Shown: positions 34,992-44,497, numbered from the stretch's first letter. The stretch is DNA of 64,000 nt from Streptomonospora sp. PA3 (GCF_009728995.1 NZ_VTZW01000009.1:367644-431643); one strand, 5' to 3'. Notes: generated from the letters alone by a model not told the origin. Made by a program: numbers and translations.

Positions 34992-35146
34992 GGAGCGCTG
35001 GGTGGTTTTCCGGGGGCCGAGCGTCGCCGCCGCGCGGCGAGGACTGCGCCGCAAGTCGGACGAGCCGCCCGCTTCATCCCCGGGGCCGCCTACCCGCGCG
35101 CCGAGCAGCCGCCCACCGGCGGCACGACCGTAAGGAAGTGATCAGC

Positions 35147-36541
35147 ATGAACCCGGACGCCATCCGCGTCGAGGTGATCGAGACCTCGTCGCTGGGTGAT
35201 CGCAGCTATCTGGCCACCGACGGCGACGTGGCGGTGGTCGTCGACCCGCAACGCGACGTCGACCGCGTCCTCGCCCTGGCCGGCCGATTGGGTGTGGAGA
35301 TCACCCACGTGGTCGAGACCCACGTCCACAACGACTACGTCTCCGGCGGGCTGGAGCTGTCGCGGCTCACCGGCGCCGACTACGGCGTCGCGGCGGCCGA
35401 CGACGTGCCCTTCCGCCACACCCCGCTGAGCGACGGCGACACCGTCGAGGTCTCCGGAGGCATGCGGCTGCGCGTGGTGGCGACGCCGGGCCACACCTTC
35501 CACCACCTCTCCTACGTGCTGGAAAGCCCCCGCGGTGCGCAAGGAGTGTTCACCGGCGGGTCCCTGCTGTTCGGTACGACCGGGCGCACCGACCTCCTCG
35601 GCAAGGAACACGCCCAGACGCTGGCCCGCCACCAGCACGCATCGGCGCGCCGGCTGGCCGACGTGCTGCCCGACGGCGCAGCGATCTGGCCCACCCACGG
35701 CTTCGGCAGCTTCTGCACCGCCGCCCCGGCCGAGACCGACGACTCCACCCTCGGGCAGGAGAAGCGGTCCAACCCCGCACTGCGCCTGGCCGCCGAGGAG
35801 TTCGTCACCGAGGCGCTGGCCGGGCTGGACGCCTATCCCGCCTACTACGCGCACATGGGCGTGGCCAACCTGACCGGCCCCGAACCCGTCGACCTGCGTT
35901 CCCCTGACCGCGCGGCCCCCGACGAACTGCGCCGCCGGCTGGAGAAGGGGGAATGGGTGGTCGACCTGCGCCACCGCACGGCCTACGTCCAGGCACACCT
36001 GGCCGGCACCGTCAGCCTCGGTCTGGACGGCCCGATGACCACCTGGCTGGGCTGGATGATCGACTGGGGCGCCCCGCTGACCCTGCTGGGCGACTCCCCC
36101 GACCAGATCGCCCGCGCCCAGCGCGAACTGGTACGCATCGGCATCGACCGTATCGAGGCCGCGGCGAGCGGTTCGCCCGAGGACCTCGCCGCCGACCCCG
36201 GCCAGATCCGCCACCTGGCCTCCGCCGACTTCACCGACCTGGCCGCGGTCCTGTCCGAGGGCACCGAGGAGCCGTCGCGCCAGAGCGAGGTCGTGCTGGA
36301 CGTGCGGCTGAACAACGAGTGGAACGCCTCCCACATCGCCGGCGCCGTGCACATCCCGCTGCCCGAGGTGGCCCGCCGCATCGACGAGATCCCGCCCGGG
36401 CGCGTGTGGGTGCACTGCGGCAGCGGCTACCGCGCCGCAGCGGCGGCGTCCCTGCTGGACGGGGCCGGCCGCGACGTCGTGCTCATCGACGACTTCTTCG
36501 CCAACGCCGCACCGAGCGGCGCGCCCATGGCCCAGGCCTGA
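35147..36541 (+). CDS. MBL-fold persulfide dioxygenase-like protein with two rhodanese domains
   Basis: 464 residues. The metallo-beta-lactamase domain (1-240) carries THVHNDYVSGG (HxHxD variant), GHTFHHLSYV and WPTHGFGSFC, as in ETHE1/BlaR-type persulfide dioxygenases. A first rhodanese domain (about 260-350) lacks a catalytic Cys; the second (about 375-460) has it in WVHCGSGYRAAAAASLL. Expected to oxidise glutathione- or thiol-persulfide to sulfite and transfer sulfane sulfur. ATG 35147 follows TAAGGAAGTGATCAGC. First gene of the CstR-controlled operon. Confidence 0.93.
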   Translation: MNPDAIRVEVIETSSLGDRSYLATDGDVAVVVDPQRDVDRVLALAGRLGVEITHVVETHVHNDYVSGGLELSRLTGADYGVAAADDVPFRHTPLSDGDTVEVSGGMRLRVVATPGHTFHHLSYVLESPRGAQGVFTGGSLLFGTTGRTDLLGKEHAQTLARHQHASARRLADVLPDGAAIWPTHGFGSFCTAAPAETDDSTLGQEKRSNPALRLAAEEFVTEALAGLDAYPAYYAHMGVANLTGPEPVDLRSPDRAAPDELRRRLEKGEWVVDLRHRTAYVQAHLAGTVSLGLDGPMTTWLGWMIDWGAPLTLLGDSPDQIARAQRELVRIGIDRIEAAASGSPEDLAADPGQIRHLASADFTDLAAVLSEGTEEPSRQSEVVLDVRLNNEWNASHIAGAVHIPLPEVARRIDEIPPGRVWVHCGSGYRAAAAASLLDGAGRDVVLIDDFFANAAPSGAPMAQA

Positions 36542-36573
36542 ACCTCCGCACCGCACCGAAAGGACATCCGTCA

Positions 36574-37164
36574 ATGTCACACGGCTCCGGCGCGGAGATC
36601 GGCGTCGACGAGACCCGCACCTTGCTTGCGCACAACGCCGCCACACGGCTTATCGATGTGCGCACGCCCGGCGAGTTCGCGGGTTCCCGCATCACCGGGT
36701 CCTGCAACGTCCCGCTCGAGTTGCTGCGCGAGCACCGCCGGGGGCTTCGAGCCGCCCACGGCGACCCGGTCGTCCTGGTCTGCCGCAGCGGCACGCGCGC
36801 GGAGGAGGCCCGCCGGCTGGTCGCCGAATCGGGCTTGGCGGACGTACACGTGCTGCGGGGCGGCATCGCGGCCTGGGAGAGCGCCGACGCGCCGCTGGTG
36901 CGGGGGCGCGGTGCCTGGGCCATGGAGCGCCAGGTACGGCTGGCGGCCGGAACGATCGTCCTGCTGGCCGTGGTGGCCAGCTTGCTCGCCGAGCCGGTGA
37001 AGTGGCTGGCCGCCGCCGTCGGTGCCGGGCTGGTCGTCGCCGCCGTCACCGACACCTGTGCCATGGCGCGGGCGCTCTCCCTGCTGCCGTGGAACCGGGC
37101 GGCGGCCGGCGGCGATCCGGCGGCGCTGAGCGCGCTGACCGCGCCCGCCGGCGAACGGGGCTGA
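36574..37164 (+). CDS. Rhodanese with C-terminal membrane domain (YgaP-like)
   Basis: 196 residues. The rhodanese domain (10-105) has LIDVRTPGEFAGSRITGSCN and the active loop LVCRSGTRAEEARRL. It is followed by two membrane helices of the DUF2892/YgaP type (LAAGTIVLLAVVASLLAEPV, WLAAAVGAGLVVAAVTDTCA). It likely carries sulfane sulfur at the membrane. ATG 36574 follows GAAAGGACATCCGTCA, 32 bases after the previous gene. Confidence 0.92.
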   Translation: MSHGSGAEIGVDETRTLLAHNAATRLIDVRTPGEFAGSRITGSCNVPLELLREHRRGLRAAHGDPVVLVCRSGTRAEEARRLVAESGLADVHVLRGGIAAWESADAPLVRGRGAWAMERQVRLAAGTIVLLAVVASLLAEPVKWLAAAVGAGLVVAAVTDTCAMARALSLLPWNRAAAGGDPAALSALTAPAGERG

Positions 37165-37206
37165 GATGCGCGCCATCACCGCGGCGGGGGACGGGAGGTG
37201 ACGGCG

Positions 37207-37992
37207 ATGGCCGCGGCGCTCGCGTTCGGTCTGGTGATCGGAGTCCTGCTGGGGCTGCTCGGCGCAGGCGGCTCCATCCTGGCGGTGCCCGCGCTGGTTG
37301 TGGGCGTCGGCTTGCCGATGGCGACCGCCGTACCTGCGTCCCTGGTGGTGGTCGGGGCCTCGGCGCTGGCGGGGTTGGTTCCGCGGCTGCGGCAGCGCAG
37401 CGTGCGCTGGCGGGTCGCCCTGGTCTTCGGCGGCGCCGGGCTGCCTGCCGCGTTCGTCGGGACCGCGGCCGGGCGCCTGGTGCCCGACCGGTGGCTGATG
37501 CTGGCGTTCGCGCTGCTGATGGTCGTGGTGGCCGTGCGCATGCTGCGCAGCGGGTCCCAAGAGGGCGGGGCCTGCCGCACCCGTGCCGGGGGCGTCGACT
37601 GGCGCAGCTGCCTGCCCAAGGCGTTGGCCGCGGGTGCCGGGGTCGGGTTCCTGACCGGGATGTTCGGGGTCGGCGGCGGGTTCGTCGTCGTCCCGGCGCT
37701 GACGCTGCTGCTCGGGTTGACCGCGGGCGAGGCCGTGTCCACCTCGCTGGTGGTGGTCGCCGTCAACGCCGCCTCGGGGCTGGCGGCCCACGCAAGTGCG
37801 GTCTCCGGCTTGGACTACCAGACCATCGCCGTCTTCGCCGCTGCCGCCGTGGCCGCGTCACTGGCCGCGGGACGGGTGGCCGGGAACGTCCCGGCCGCGC
37901 CCCTGCGGCGCGCCTTCGCCGTCCTGGTGCTGGCCGTCGCCGGAGGCGTGGCCGCCGCGGCCCTCACGGCGCCCGGCCTGCTCACCGCGTGA
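37207..37992 (+). CDS. TauE/SafE-family sulfite/organosulfur exporter
   Basis: 261 residues with eight membrane helices in two repeats. Signature stretches are GLLGAGGSILAVPALVVGVG and TGMFGVGGGFVVVPALTLLL. ATG 37207 is chosen because GGGAGGTGACGGCG sits at correct spacing; a GTG at 37198 overlaps that site. It probably exports sulfite made by the persulfide dioxygenase. Last gene of the operon. Confidence 0.92.
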   Translation: MAAALAFGLVIGVLLGLLGAGGSILAVPALVVGVGLPMATAVPASLVVVGASALAGLVPRLRQRSVRWRVALVFGGAGLPAAFVGTAAGRLVPDRWLMLAFALLMVVVAVRMLRSGSQEGGACRTRAGGVDWRSCLPKALAAGAGVGFLTGMFGVGGGFVVVPALTLLLGLTAGEAVSTSLVVVAVNAASGLAAHASAVSGLDYQTIAVFAAAAVAASLAAGRVAGNVPAAPLRRAFAVLVLAVAGGVAAAALTAPGLLTA

Positions 37993-38119
37993 GCGACGCC
38001 TGGATGAGTGGACGGTTCGCCCCAGGGAGGCGCCGAACCCCGCTGGCCGAGTGGTCTGCGGGGTCCGGCGGTGATGATCCGGGCGGAGGCGGGCGGCCCC
38101 TGCCCGTATGGCGCCTGGT

Positions 38120-38677
38120 TCAGCGCAGGGCCGGGTAGCGGCGCACGATGGGTAGTGCGGCCCACCGGCGGCCCAGTCCCGCGGTGTCGCCCGCGTGGAT
38201 CAGGGCGAGGCCGACCATGGTCAGCGCCATGATGAGGTGGTCGTCCATGAATGGGTTGTTCTCCGGCGGCAGGACAGCGCTCCACATCAGCACCAGCATC
38301 AGCGCTCCCGAAGCCGCGCCGATGCGCATGCCGATGCCTAGCAGGAAGGCCAGGCCGATGCCCAGCAGGCCGAGCATGAACAGCCAGTCGGCCCAGGCGG
38401 CGCCGGCGAAGGACTGGTAGATCCCGGAGAGTGGGCCCGCGGTGGCCTCGGCCAAAAACCCTCGGGTGGGGCTTCCGCCCTCGACCCAGGACCCTGCGAC
38501 GGGAGTGGCGAACCCCAGCCCGAGCAGCTTGTCGAGGAAGGCCCACAGGAAGGTCCAGCCGATCGCCAGCCGGGCGGCGGCGAAGACGGCGCGGGCCGCC
38601 GGGGAGTCGACGATGTCGCGGGCCGCATCGGCCGCGCGGGCCGTGGCGGGTGTCCGGTGGATGTTGTAGGAGGCCAT
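38120..38677 (-). CDS. DoxX-family membrane protein
   Basis: 185 residues, four membrane helices. Typical DoxX pieces are ARLAIGWTFLWAFLDKLLGL, WLFMLGLLGIGLAFLLGIGM and ENNPFMDDHLIMALTMVGLA. DoxX proteins act with sulfur, thiol-redox or quinone partners. ATG 38677 follows GAAAGGACAGGGAC. A DosR-like box lies about 90 bases upstream. It is convergent with the sulfur operon. Confidence 0.92.
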   Translation of the reverse strand: MASYNIHRTPATARAADAARDIVDSPAARAVFAAARLAIGWTFLWAFLDKLLGLGFATPVAGSWVEGGSPTRGFLAEATAGPLSGIYQSFAGAAWADWLFMLGLLGIGLAFLLGIGMRIGAASGALMLVLMWSAVLPPENNPFMDDHLIMALTMVGLALIHAGDTAGLGRRWAALPIVRRYPALR

Positions 38678-38765
38678 GTCCCTGTCCTTTCGGGGGCCTG
38701 CGGTGGTGGTTCCATAGAACGCCGGATCCCCCTGGGGGCGGCAGGGGCGAGGGCACCGTCGCGGC

Positions 38766-38779
38766 GGGACCGAGGTCCC
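38766..38779. promoter_or_regulatory. DosR/OsdR-like box (GGGAC-CGAG-GTCCC)
   Basis: A perfect GGGAC-N4-GTCCC palindrome just past the end of the XRE-PNPOx gene and 89-102 bases upstream of DoxX. Confidence 0.52.
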
Positions 38780-38780
38780 C

Positions 38781-39530
38781 TCAGCGCCGAGACATGGGCC
38801 CCTTGCCCGCCCCGTGGGGCCGGGGCGGCGCCGTGGCGGACAGCGGACCGCTCGGCGTGTGGGAAGCGCGTCCGCCGACGCGGCGGCCGGTGACCTGCTC
38901 GGCTTCGATGCGGACCCAGGCTTCGCGATCGCCGCCCGCCCATGGACGCAGGGAGTGGTGCTCGCGCAGGGCGGCCAGTTCGGCCGCGTCCTCGACGAGG
39001 CGGGCTCGCCCCGCCACGAGCACGCTCCAGCCCTCGCTCATGGTGGCGTCGAGCCGGTCGACCTGGAAGCTCATCGGTCCTGAGGCGTTTTGGGCGATGA
39101 TTCCGTCGGAGGCGGTGCGGAAGACCACCGCGTCGCCGCTGAGCCCGTAGTTCACCGGAAGAACGAGCGGAGCCGCGCCGGCGGCCTCGGCGAACGCCAC
39201 GCGGCCGACTCCGCCGACGCTGATCAGCTCCCGGCACTCGCCGGCGGAGAGCGCGCGGATCTGCGGCCGGGGCACGGCGGTGGAGGCGGCACCGGGCGGG
39301 GTGTCGGTGTCGGCGCCCAGCAGGTGGTCAGGGGACGTGTGCAGCGCCTGCGCCAGGCGGTACAGCGACTCCCGACTCGGGCGCGCCGGGTGCTCCTCCA
39401 GATATCGCACATAGCCCGGGTCCATGCCGGCGCGCGCGGCCACCTCGGCCCGGGTCAACCCCAGCTCGGAGCGGCGGTGAGCAATACGGCGGGACCTGTC
39501 TCCGCCGTCTGCATTGCGTCCTTCATTCAT
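38781..39530 (-). CDS. XRE-type HTH fused to pyridoxamine-phosphate-oxidase-like (flavin) domain
   Basis: 249 residues from ATG 39530 (AGAGGTAAGGCG precedes). Residues 15-75 form an XRE helix-turn-helix (RRSELGLTRAEVAARAGMDP, GYVRYLEEHPARPSRESLYR). Residues 95-215 form a split-barrel PNPOx-like domain (GVGRVAFAEAAGAAPLVLPV, YGLSGDAVVFRTASDG, SEGWSVLVAGRARLVED). The C-terminal tail is Pro/Arg-rich. This fusion recurs in actinobacterial dormancy regions near universal stress proteins; F420 or flavin binding with DNA binding is plausible but unproven. Divergent from a USP gene, sharing two DosR-like boxes. Confidence 0.9.
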   Translation of the reverse strand: MNEGRNADGGDRSRRIAHRRSELGLTRAEVAARAGMDPGYVRYLEEHPARPSRESLYRLAQALHTSPDHLLGADTDTPPGAASTAVPRPQIRALSAGECRELISVGGVGRVAFAEAAGAAPLVLPVNYGLSGDAVVFRTASDGIIAQNASGPMSFQVDRLDATMSEGWSVLVAGRARLVEDAAELAALREHHSLRPWAGGDREAWVRIEAEQVTGRRVGGRASHTPSGPLSATAPPRPHGAGKGPMSRR

Positions 39531-39634
39531 CGCCTTACCTCTGCCTTCACCGTTCCTGCAGCTCAACGTGGCCTCCACTGCATCGTCGCGCCGGTGGCGG
39601 AGGGCACGCCATGGGGCGTCGCGCCCCTCGGCGA

Positions 39635-39678
39635 GGGCCGTAGGTCCCCGCTGCCCGAGAGCTCGGGACGTAGGCCCT
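39635..39678. promoter_or_regulatory. Two DosR/OsdR-like boxes in a divergent promoter region
   Basis: GGGCC-GTAG-GTCCC (39635-39648) and GGGAC-GTAG-GCCCT (39665-39678) are near mirror images of each other, 30 bp apart. They lie between the XRE-PNPOx gene (39530, minus) and the USP gene (39887, plus). No other gene is seen in this 356-base gap. Confidence 0.55.
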
Positions 39679-39886
39679 CCGGCTGCAGGAACGATGGCGC
39701 TGACGCGGCACAGGTGCCGCGCGGAGACTGGTGGCGACACCGCGACCACACGGCTCGGTGCTTCTCCGAGGAGGCGGTCGTGGAAACCGGGAGCGAGCAC
39801 GTCGTCATGCGTGTCGCGGTCATTCAGCCCCATAGAGCCGACGGGCCGGTCGACGGCGCTGCGGCACCGGATGAGAGGACCACATC

Positions 39887-40870
39887 ATGACCACCGGCAC
39901 CGAAACCGACCGACCCGGCGGACCCGTCCCCGCACCGGACGTTGCGGCGGAGATCGTCGTCGGCGTCGACGGCTCGCCCGCGAGCCGGGCGGCGCTGGAC
40001 TGGGCTGCCCGGGCTGCGGCCGACCGCGGGCTGGGCCTGCTCGTACTGCACGCGTTGAGCATGCCCCTGTTCGCGGTCCCGCTGGGCCGTACCGTGCGCA
40101 TGACGCCCACCCCCGAAAGCGCCGCTCACGCAGAGCGCCTGCTGGAGGACTGCGTCCAACACCTCGGCCGGACCCGCCCCGGTTTGGCGGTGCGCACCGA
40201 GGTCTCCTTACTGGACCCTTCCCATGCTTTGCTCGCCGCCGCGCGCCGTGCCGCGATGGCGGTCGTGGGGTCGCGCGGCTTGGGCGGTGTCGCATCGGTG
40301 TTCCTCGGCGCGGTCGGCGTCCGCGTCAGCGCACATGCCCCCTGCCCCGTCGTGGTGGTGCCCGATCCTGTGGCGGCGGCGGACGACGAGGCGGCCAACA
40401 GATACGAGACCGGCAGAACGGTGGTCGTAGGGGTCGACGGTTCCGCCGGAGCGGAGGCCGCGCTGGGCTTCGCCCTGGACGAGGCGTCACGAACCAACGC
40501 GGAACTGGTAGCCGTGGGAGCCTGGATGATCCCGGCCCCCCTCGACGCCACGGCGTTCGCCGTCTCGGCCTACGTCACCGACCGCGAGGACGCCGCCGTG
40601 CGCGCCGACAAGCACGTCCGCGCGCTGGTGGAGCAGACGCGCACCGCCGACACCGCCGACGTCCCGGTCCGCGTAGCCGTGGTCGAGGACCATCCCGCCC
40701 ACGCTCTGCTGGCCGAGGGTGCCGGCGCCGACCTCATCGTGGTGGGCTCGCGCGGGCGCGGCGGATTCGCGGGCCTGCTGCTGGGCTCGGTGAGCCAGAC
40801 GGTGCTGCACCACGCTCGGGTCCCGGTGGCGGTGGTCCGCCGGCGGCCCGAAGGCGGCGCCCAACGCTGA
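39887..40870 (+). CDS. Universal stress protein, tandem USP domains
   Basis: 327 residues with two USP domains (about 18-155 and 175-320). The ATP-binding signatures are VVGSRGLGGVASVFLGAVGV (domain 1, degenerate at the end) and VVGSRGRGGFAGLLLGSVSQ (domain 2, complete). Each domain starts with the VVGVDGS motif. Tandem USPs of this size are typical members of the DosR/OsdR regulon. ATG 39887 follows GAGAGGACCACATC. Convergent with the sensor kinase gene. Confidence 0.95.
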   Translation: MTTGTETDRPGGPVPAPDVAAEIVVGVDGSPASRAALDWAARAAADRGLGLLVLHALSMPLFAVPLGRTVRMTPTPESAAHAERLLEDCVQHLGRTRPGLAVRTEVSLLDPSHALLAAARRAAMAVVGSRGLGGVASVFLGAVGVRVSAHAPCPVVVVPDPVAAADDEAANRYETGRTVVVGVDGSAGAEAALGFALDEASRTNAELVAVGAWMIPAPLDATAFAVSAYVTDREDAAVRADKHVRALVEQTRTADTADVPVRVAVVEDHPAHALLAEGAGADLIVVGSRGRGGFAGLLLGSVSQTVLHHARVPVAVVRRRPEGGAQR

Positions 40871-40885
40871 ACCGCGGATCGCGGT
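40871..40885. terminator. Short hairpin between convergent USP and kinase genes
   Basis: ACCGCG, loop GAT, CGCGGT occupies the 14-base gap between the two stops. The stem is only six pairs and has no U-tract; possibly a minimal bidirectional terminator. Confidence 0.3.
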
Positions 40886-42609
40886 CAGGCGAGGTCGTCC
40901 TCGCCGAGGGGGGCGCTCCAGCACAGGCGGGTGCCGCCCCCCGGGCGGCGCTCGGCCTCGAACGCGCCGCCGCAGCGGGCTGCGCGGTCGGCGAGATTGG
41001 CCAGCCCGCTGCGGCGTCCCCCCTCGGTCAGGCCCACGCCGTCATCGGTCACCTCGACGGTGACGGCGTCGTCGACCAGGACGCGGATCTGCACCCGCGA
41101 GGCGGCCGCGTGGCGGGCGACGTTGGACAGTGCCTCGCCCAGCACCGCGAGCAGGTGTTCGCCCACCTCCTCGGGTACGCGGCTGTCGATGGGGCCCTCC
41201 AGCCGCAGGTCGGCGGAGAACCCCAGCGGCTCGGTGGCGGCGTTGACCACGTCCAGGATCTGGTTGCGCAGCCAGGGGCGGTCGCCGTTGGCGTGCTGCA
41301 GCGCGAAGATGGTCGAGCGGGTCTGGCGGATGGTGTCGTCCAGGTCGTCGACCGCCTGCTGCACGCGGTGGGCGGGCTCCGGGGCCTCGATCCGGCGCAC
41401 GCAGCCCATCAGCGACATGGCGATGGCGAACATCCGCTGGATGATGACGTCGTGCAGGTCCTTGGCGATGCGGTCGCGGTCCTCCAGGACGCTGAGGCGC
41501 TCGGCGTCGCTGCGCGCCTCGGCCAGCTCCAGTGCGACCGCCGCATGGCCGGCGAAGGTATGCAGCATCCGCACGGTGGTTGGCGGAAACGGCGCCGCGC
41601 CCGGACTGCGGCCCATGATCAGTACTCCGCGGGCGTTGTCGCCGGCGCCCAGCGGCACCAGCAGCGCAGGCCCCAGGCCCAGTCCCTCCAGGAGGGGTGC
41701 GGGCTCGCCTCCGGGGCGGCTGATGTCGGTGCCGAGGGGCTCTTCGCTGCGGAACGCCCGCCCGCTGAGCGTGCCGTCGATCACCGCGGTGCGTCCGCGG
41801 ATCAAGGGCGCGTCGGGCCCGTCGGCCACCCGGACGCCCAACCGTTCGCCCGCCTGTTCGGGAGCGGCGATGGCCACCAGGTCGGCGTCGGACATGCTGC
41901 GAGCCCTGCGTGCGATCAAGTGCAGCACCTCATCGGGGTCGGCACCGGTCAGCAGACGCGTGGTGATCTCGTCGGAGGCGGCCAGCCACGTTTCACGGCG
42001 CCGGGTCTCCTCATAGAGCCGGGCGTTCTCGATGGCCACGCCGGCGGCGGTGGCCAGGGCGACCACGATGGCCTCGTCGTCCTCGTCGAAGTCGGCGCCG
42101 CCGGTCTTCTCGGTGAGGTAGAGGTTGCCGAAGACCGCGTCGCGCACGCGGACCGGAACACCCAGGAACCCGCGCATCGGCGGATGACCCGCGGGGAACC
42201 CGCGGGACTCGGGGTGGTCGGCCAGTTCGCGCAGGCGCAGCGGTTGCGGCTCCTTGATCAGCAGTCCGAGGATGCCGCGCCCCTGGGGCCAGTGCTCGAT
42301 GGCGGCGATCTGCTCCTCAGTGAGGCCGACGGGGATGAACTGCTCCAGCTCCCCGTCGTCGCCGATGACGCCCAACGCGCCGTAGCGGGCCTCGACCAGG
42401 TCCATGGCGGCTTCGACGATGCGGCGCAGCAGCGTCTCCAGGTCCAGGCCGGTGCCGATCATGACGACCGCGTTGAGCAGCGAATGCACCCGGTCGCGCG
42501 TCAGCATCACCGCGCTGAGGCGGTTCTGCAGCTCGGAGAGCAGCTGGTCGAGCTGCATCTGCGGAATCAGCATCCGCATACGTTCCGTCTCGGAATCATC
42601 GCCGGACAC
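40885..42609 (-). CDS. DevS/DosS-like GAF sensor histidine kinase
   Basis: 574 residues from GTG 42609 (CGGAGGTGAAAC precedes). Two GAF domains (about 55-195 and 220-365); the first contains PAGHPPMRGFLGVPVRVRDA then VFGNLYLTEK, the segment that binds heme in DevS/DosT, with a His at the equivalent place. The HisKA_3 dimerisation helix has the phospho-acceptor in DRIAKDLHDVIIQRMF (His near residue 386). The ATPase shows ALSNVARHA, DDGVGL and SGLANLADRA. A likely O2/NO/redox sensor partnered with the response regulator at 50866-51537, which is not adjacent. Confidence 0.94.
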   Translation of the reverse strand: MSGDDSETERMRMLIPQMQLDQLLSELQNRLSAVMLTRDRVHSLLNAVVMIGTGLDLETLLRRIVEAAMDLVEARYGALGVIGDDGELEQFIPVGLTEEQIAAIEHWPQGRGILGLLIKEPQPLRLRELADHPESRGFPAGHPPMRGFLGVPVRVRDAVFGNLYLTEKTGGADFDEDDEAIVVALATAAGVAIENARLYEETRRRETWLAASDEITTRLLTGADPDEVLHLIARRARSMSDADLVAIAAPEQAGERLGVRVADGPDAPLIRGRTAVIDGTLSGRAFRSEEPLGTDISRPGGEPAPLLEGLGLGPALLVPLGAGDNARGVLIMGRSPGAAPFPPTTVRMLHTFAGHAAVALELAEARSDAERLSVLEDRDRIAKDLHDVIIQRMFAIAMSLMGCVRRIEAPEPAHRVQQAVDDLDDTIRQTRSTIFALQHANGDRPWLRNQILDVVNAATEPLGFSADLRLEGPIDSRVPEEVGEHLLAVLGEALSNVARHAAASRVQIRVLVDDAVTVEVTDDGVGLTEGGRRSGLANLADRAARCGGAFEAERRPGGGTRLCWSAPLGEDDLA

Positions 42610-42752
42610 GTTTCACCTCCGAGACGCCGGTGCGCGCCGCGAGACAGGGCCGCGGCCGTGCCCTTGGTGCCGATTCTAGGGTGGGGGTGTCCACCCTGGG
42701 AAACGGTCTTCCGGCCTCGATGAGGACGAGGAGATCAGTGAGTGACGACGCG

Positions 42753-43529
42753 TCATCCTCGCGGCGCGAACTCCATCGCATCGACGGTGAAGCGGAAGAA
42801 CTCGCCCTGCTTGAATCGTGCGGAGCCGAACCACCAGCCCGCCCGTCCCCGGGAAGGGACGGTCACGCCGCCGAATGTGGCCGCGGCGAGCACCTCCATT
42901 CCGAACGGAACCTCCGACCAGCGTCCGCGCTCCTGCTTCCACCGAGGCAGCGAGACGGAGCGGAGCGCTCCGTCGTGGTCCGTCAGCAGCGTGAGCGGCA
43001 CATCGCCGTGGGACGTGGGCACGGTGGCGACGGCACAGTCGGGCGCGGGTGAGCTCCAGACGATATCGCTGTCGGGCACGAGCGCAGTCGGCAGCCACAC
43101 GCGCTCAGCGACGGCGCGCCCCAGCGCGCTGCGCGCCAGGTTCCCCTCCTTCGCCCGGAGCAGTGGTATGAGGCCCAGCAGGTCGACGCGCAACCAGGCG
43201 CGGCCGTCGTCATAGCGGTCGGCGACCCGCAGCAGCCCTCCGGCTACGGTCGCTTGCCACAGGAAGCCCCGGTCGGCGTCGATCACCTGCTCGGCGCGGA
43301 AGGGCAGCCACATCCCGGCGCGGATCCAGCCGTGCATGCGCAGTCGAACGCTACGGAGTGGCGGAGTCCCCGGTGCGATCGCGTGGGCGAGGTAGCGCCG
43401 GGCCGCCTCCGGCACGTGCCCCGTGGCCGAATCCGGTACGGTTCCCTCGTCCGCTCGGCCGGTCGGCTCGTGTCGCCTCATATCCGCATTTCCCGCGCGG
43501 TTGCCGGGGACGTGCGGCCGCGGACTCAT
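42753..43529 (-). CDS. Uncharacterised protein resembling the DUF6544 family
   Basis: 258 residues. Core PLRSVRLRMHGWIRAGMWLP, FRAEQVIDADRGFLWQA, DLLGLIPLLRAKEGNLARSA, RAVAERVWLPTALVP, and VPFGMEVLAAATFGGVTVPS. This fits a soluble beta-barrel-like family often found beside redox enzymes; function unknown. ATG 43529 overlaps the nitroreductase stop (ATGA), so it is the second gene of that operon. Confidence 0.82.
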   Translation of the reverse strand: MSPRPHVPGNRAGNADMRRHEPTGRADEGTVPDSATGHVPEAARRYLAHAIAPGTPPLRSVRLRMHGWIRAGMWLPFRAEQVIDADRGFLWQATVAGGLLRVADRYDDGRAWLRVDLLGLIPLLRAKEGNLARSALGRAVAERVWLPTALVPDSDIVWSSPAPDCAVATVPTSHGDVPLTLLTDHDGALRSVSLPRWKQERGRWSEVPFGMEVLAAATFGGVTVPSRGRAGWWFGSARFKQGEFFRFTVDAMEFAPRG

Positions 43530-44497
43530 CGCGGCGTCGGGGAATCGGCGGGTCGGGCGCCGTGCGGCGTCGGCCGCCCGAGCCGCAGGATCATCTGCGG
43601 GTGTGCATCCTCGCAGAGCCGTTCGGCGATGAAGGACCGTAGGAGGGGCTCCTCCAGCGGCTGGGTGTGGAATGCGGCCGACACTCCTTCTGCCGTGGCC
43701 GCCAGCAGGATCCGCTCCAGCGCCTGCCCCGCGGCCAGCCAGGCGTTGCGGGTGTCCTCGGCCGTGGTCAGCAGCGCGACGGTGCCTGTGACCGCTCCCG
43801 GCGCGTCGAGCAGGCCCCGGATGCGCTTCTGCCCGTAGTCGCGGCCGGCGAAGAGGGCGCCATCGGGGTCGGCCGGGAAGTCTTCGGCGTGCACTCCCTC
43901 AGGCGAAGGGCTGCCGGAGGGCCGTACCCAGCGGGCGAGTTCGTCGGATCGGGTGCGTTCGTGGCGGTGCAGGTGCTCGGCGGCCGCTACCAGCCCCGCC
44001 AGGGAGCGGACGAGCGGTTCGTCGGTTAGGGGAAGCAGGGCTGCGCCCTCGGTAGCAGCGGCGGCGATCAGGTCGCGCACGAGGGCGACGTCGTCGACAT
44101 CGGTGGTGAAGAGGCCGCGGTGGGTGTGGCGCCGCGCGATGGCCGCGGCGTGCGCCCGCGTATCGTCGTCGGGTTCGGCGGCGCGGCCCGCCGCGACCTC
44201 GGCGAGCCGGCCGGGGCGGTCCGGGTCGGGCAGGATCGCGACTTCGGGGATCACGCCCTCGGCGCGCAAGGCGGCCCGGATGTTGTAGAGCGCCGCGCCG
44301 CAGCTGAGAACCAGTTCTCGGGATTGCGGGTCGGCGACGTCCAAGCGGCTGTCGGGGTCGGCGATCACGGCGAGGCGGTCGCGCTCGTCGCTGATAATCC
44401 AGGGACGGCTGTTGCACACCGAGGGGGCGCGCTCCCCGGCTCGCAGCGCGGCCTGCAGTGCCTCGTGGCCGGTGGCGGAAAGGTCGGGTGAGTTCAT
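43526..44497 (-). CDS. Acg-type nitroreductase-family protein
   Basis: 323 residues. It has the internal-duplication form of the FMN nitroreductase fold seen in mycobacterial Acg: RAPSVCNSRPWIISDERDRL, then SRELVLSCGAALYNIRAALR, RRHTHRGLF and NAWLAAGQALERILLAATAE near the end. Acg proteins sequester FMN rather than reduce nitro compounds and belong to DosR regulons. The ATG at 44497 has a rather distant GGAG; an alternative out-of-frame ATG is at 44504. A weak DosR-like site lies 184-197 bases upstream (44681-44694). Confidence 0.9.
   Translation of the reverse strand: MNSPDLSATGHEALQAALRAGERAPSVCNSRPWIISDERDRLAVIADPDSRLDVADPQSRELVLSCGAALYNIRAALRAEGVIPEVAILPDPDRPGRLAEVAAGRAAEPDDDTRAHAAAIARRHTHRGLFTTDVDDVALVRDLIAAAATEGAALLPLTDEPLVRSLAGLVAAAEHLHRHERTRSDELARWVRPSGSPSPEGVHAEDFPADPDGALFAGRDYGQKRIRGLLDAPGAVTGTVALLTTAEDTRNAWLAAGQALERILLAATAEGVSAAFHTQPLEEPLLRSFIAERLCEDAHPQMILRLGRPTPHGARPADSPTPR

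Noticed and set aside
39514-42723. 1069-codon plus-strand ORF across the USP and kinase genes
   Set aside because: Frame-shadow of two clear genes; no domains.
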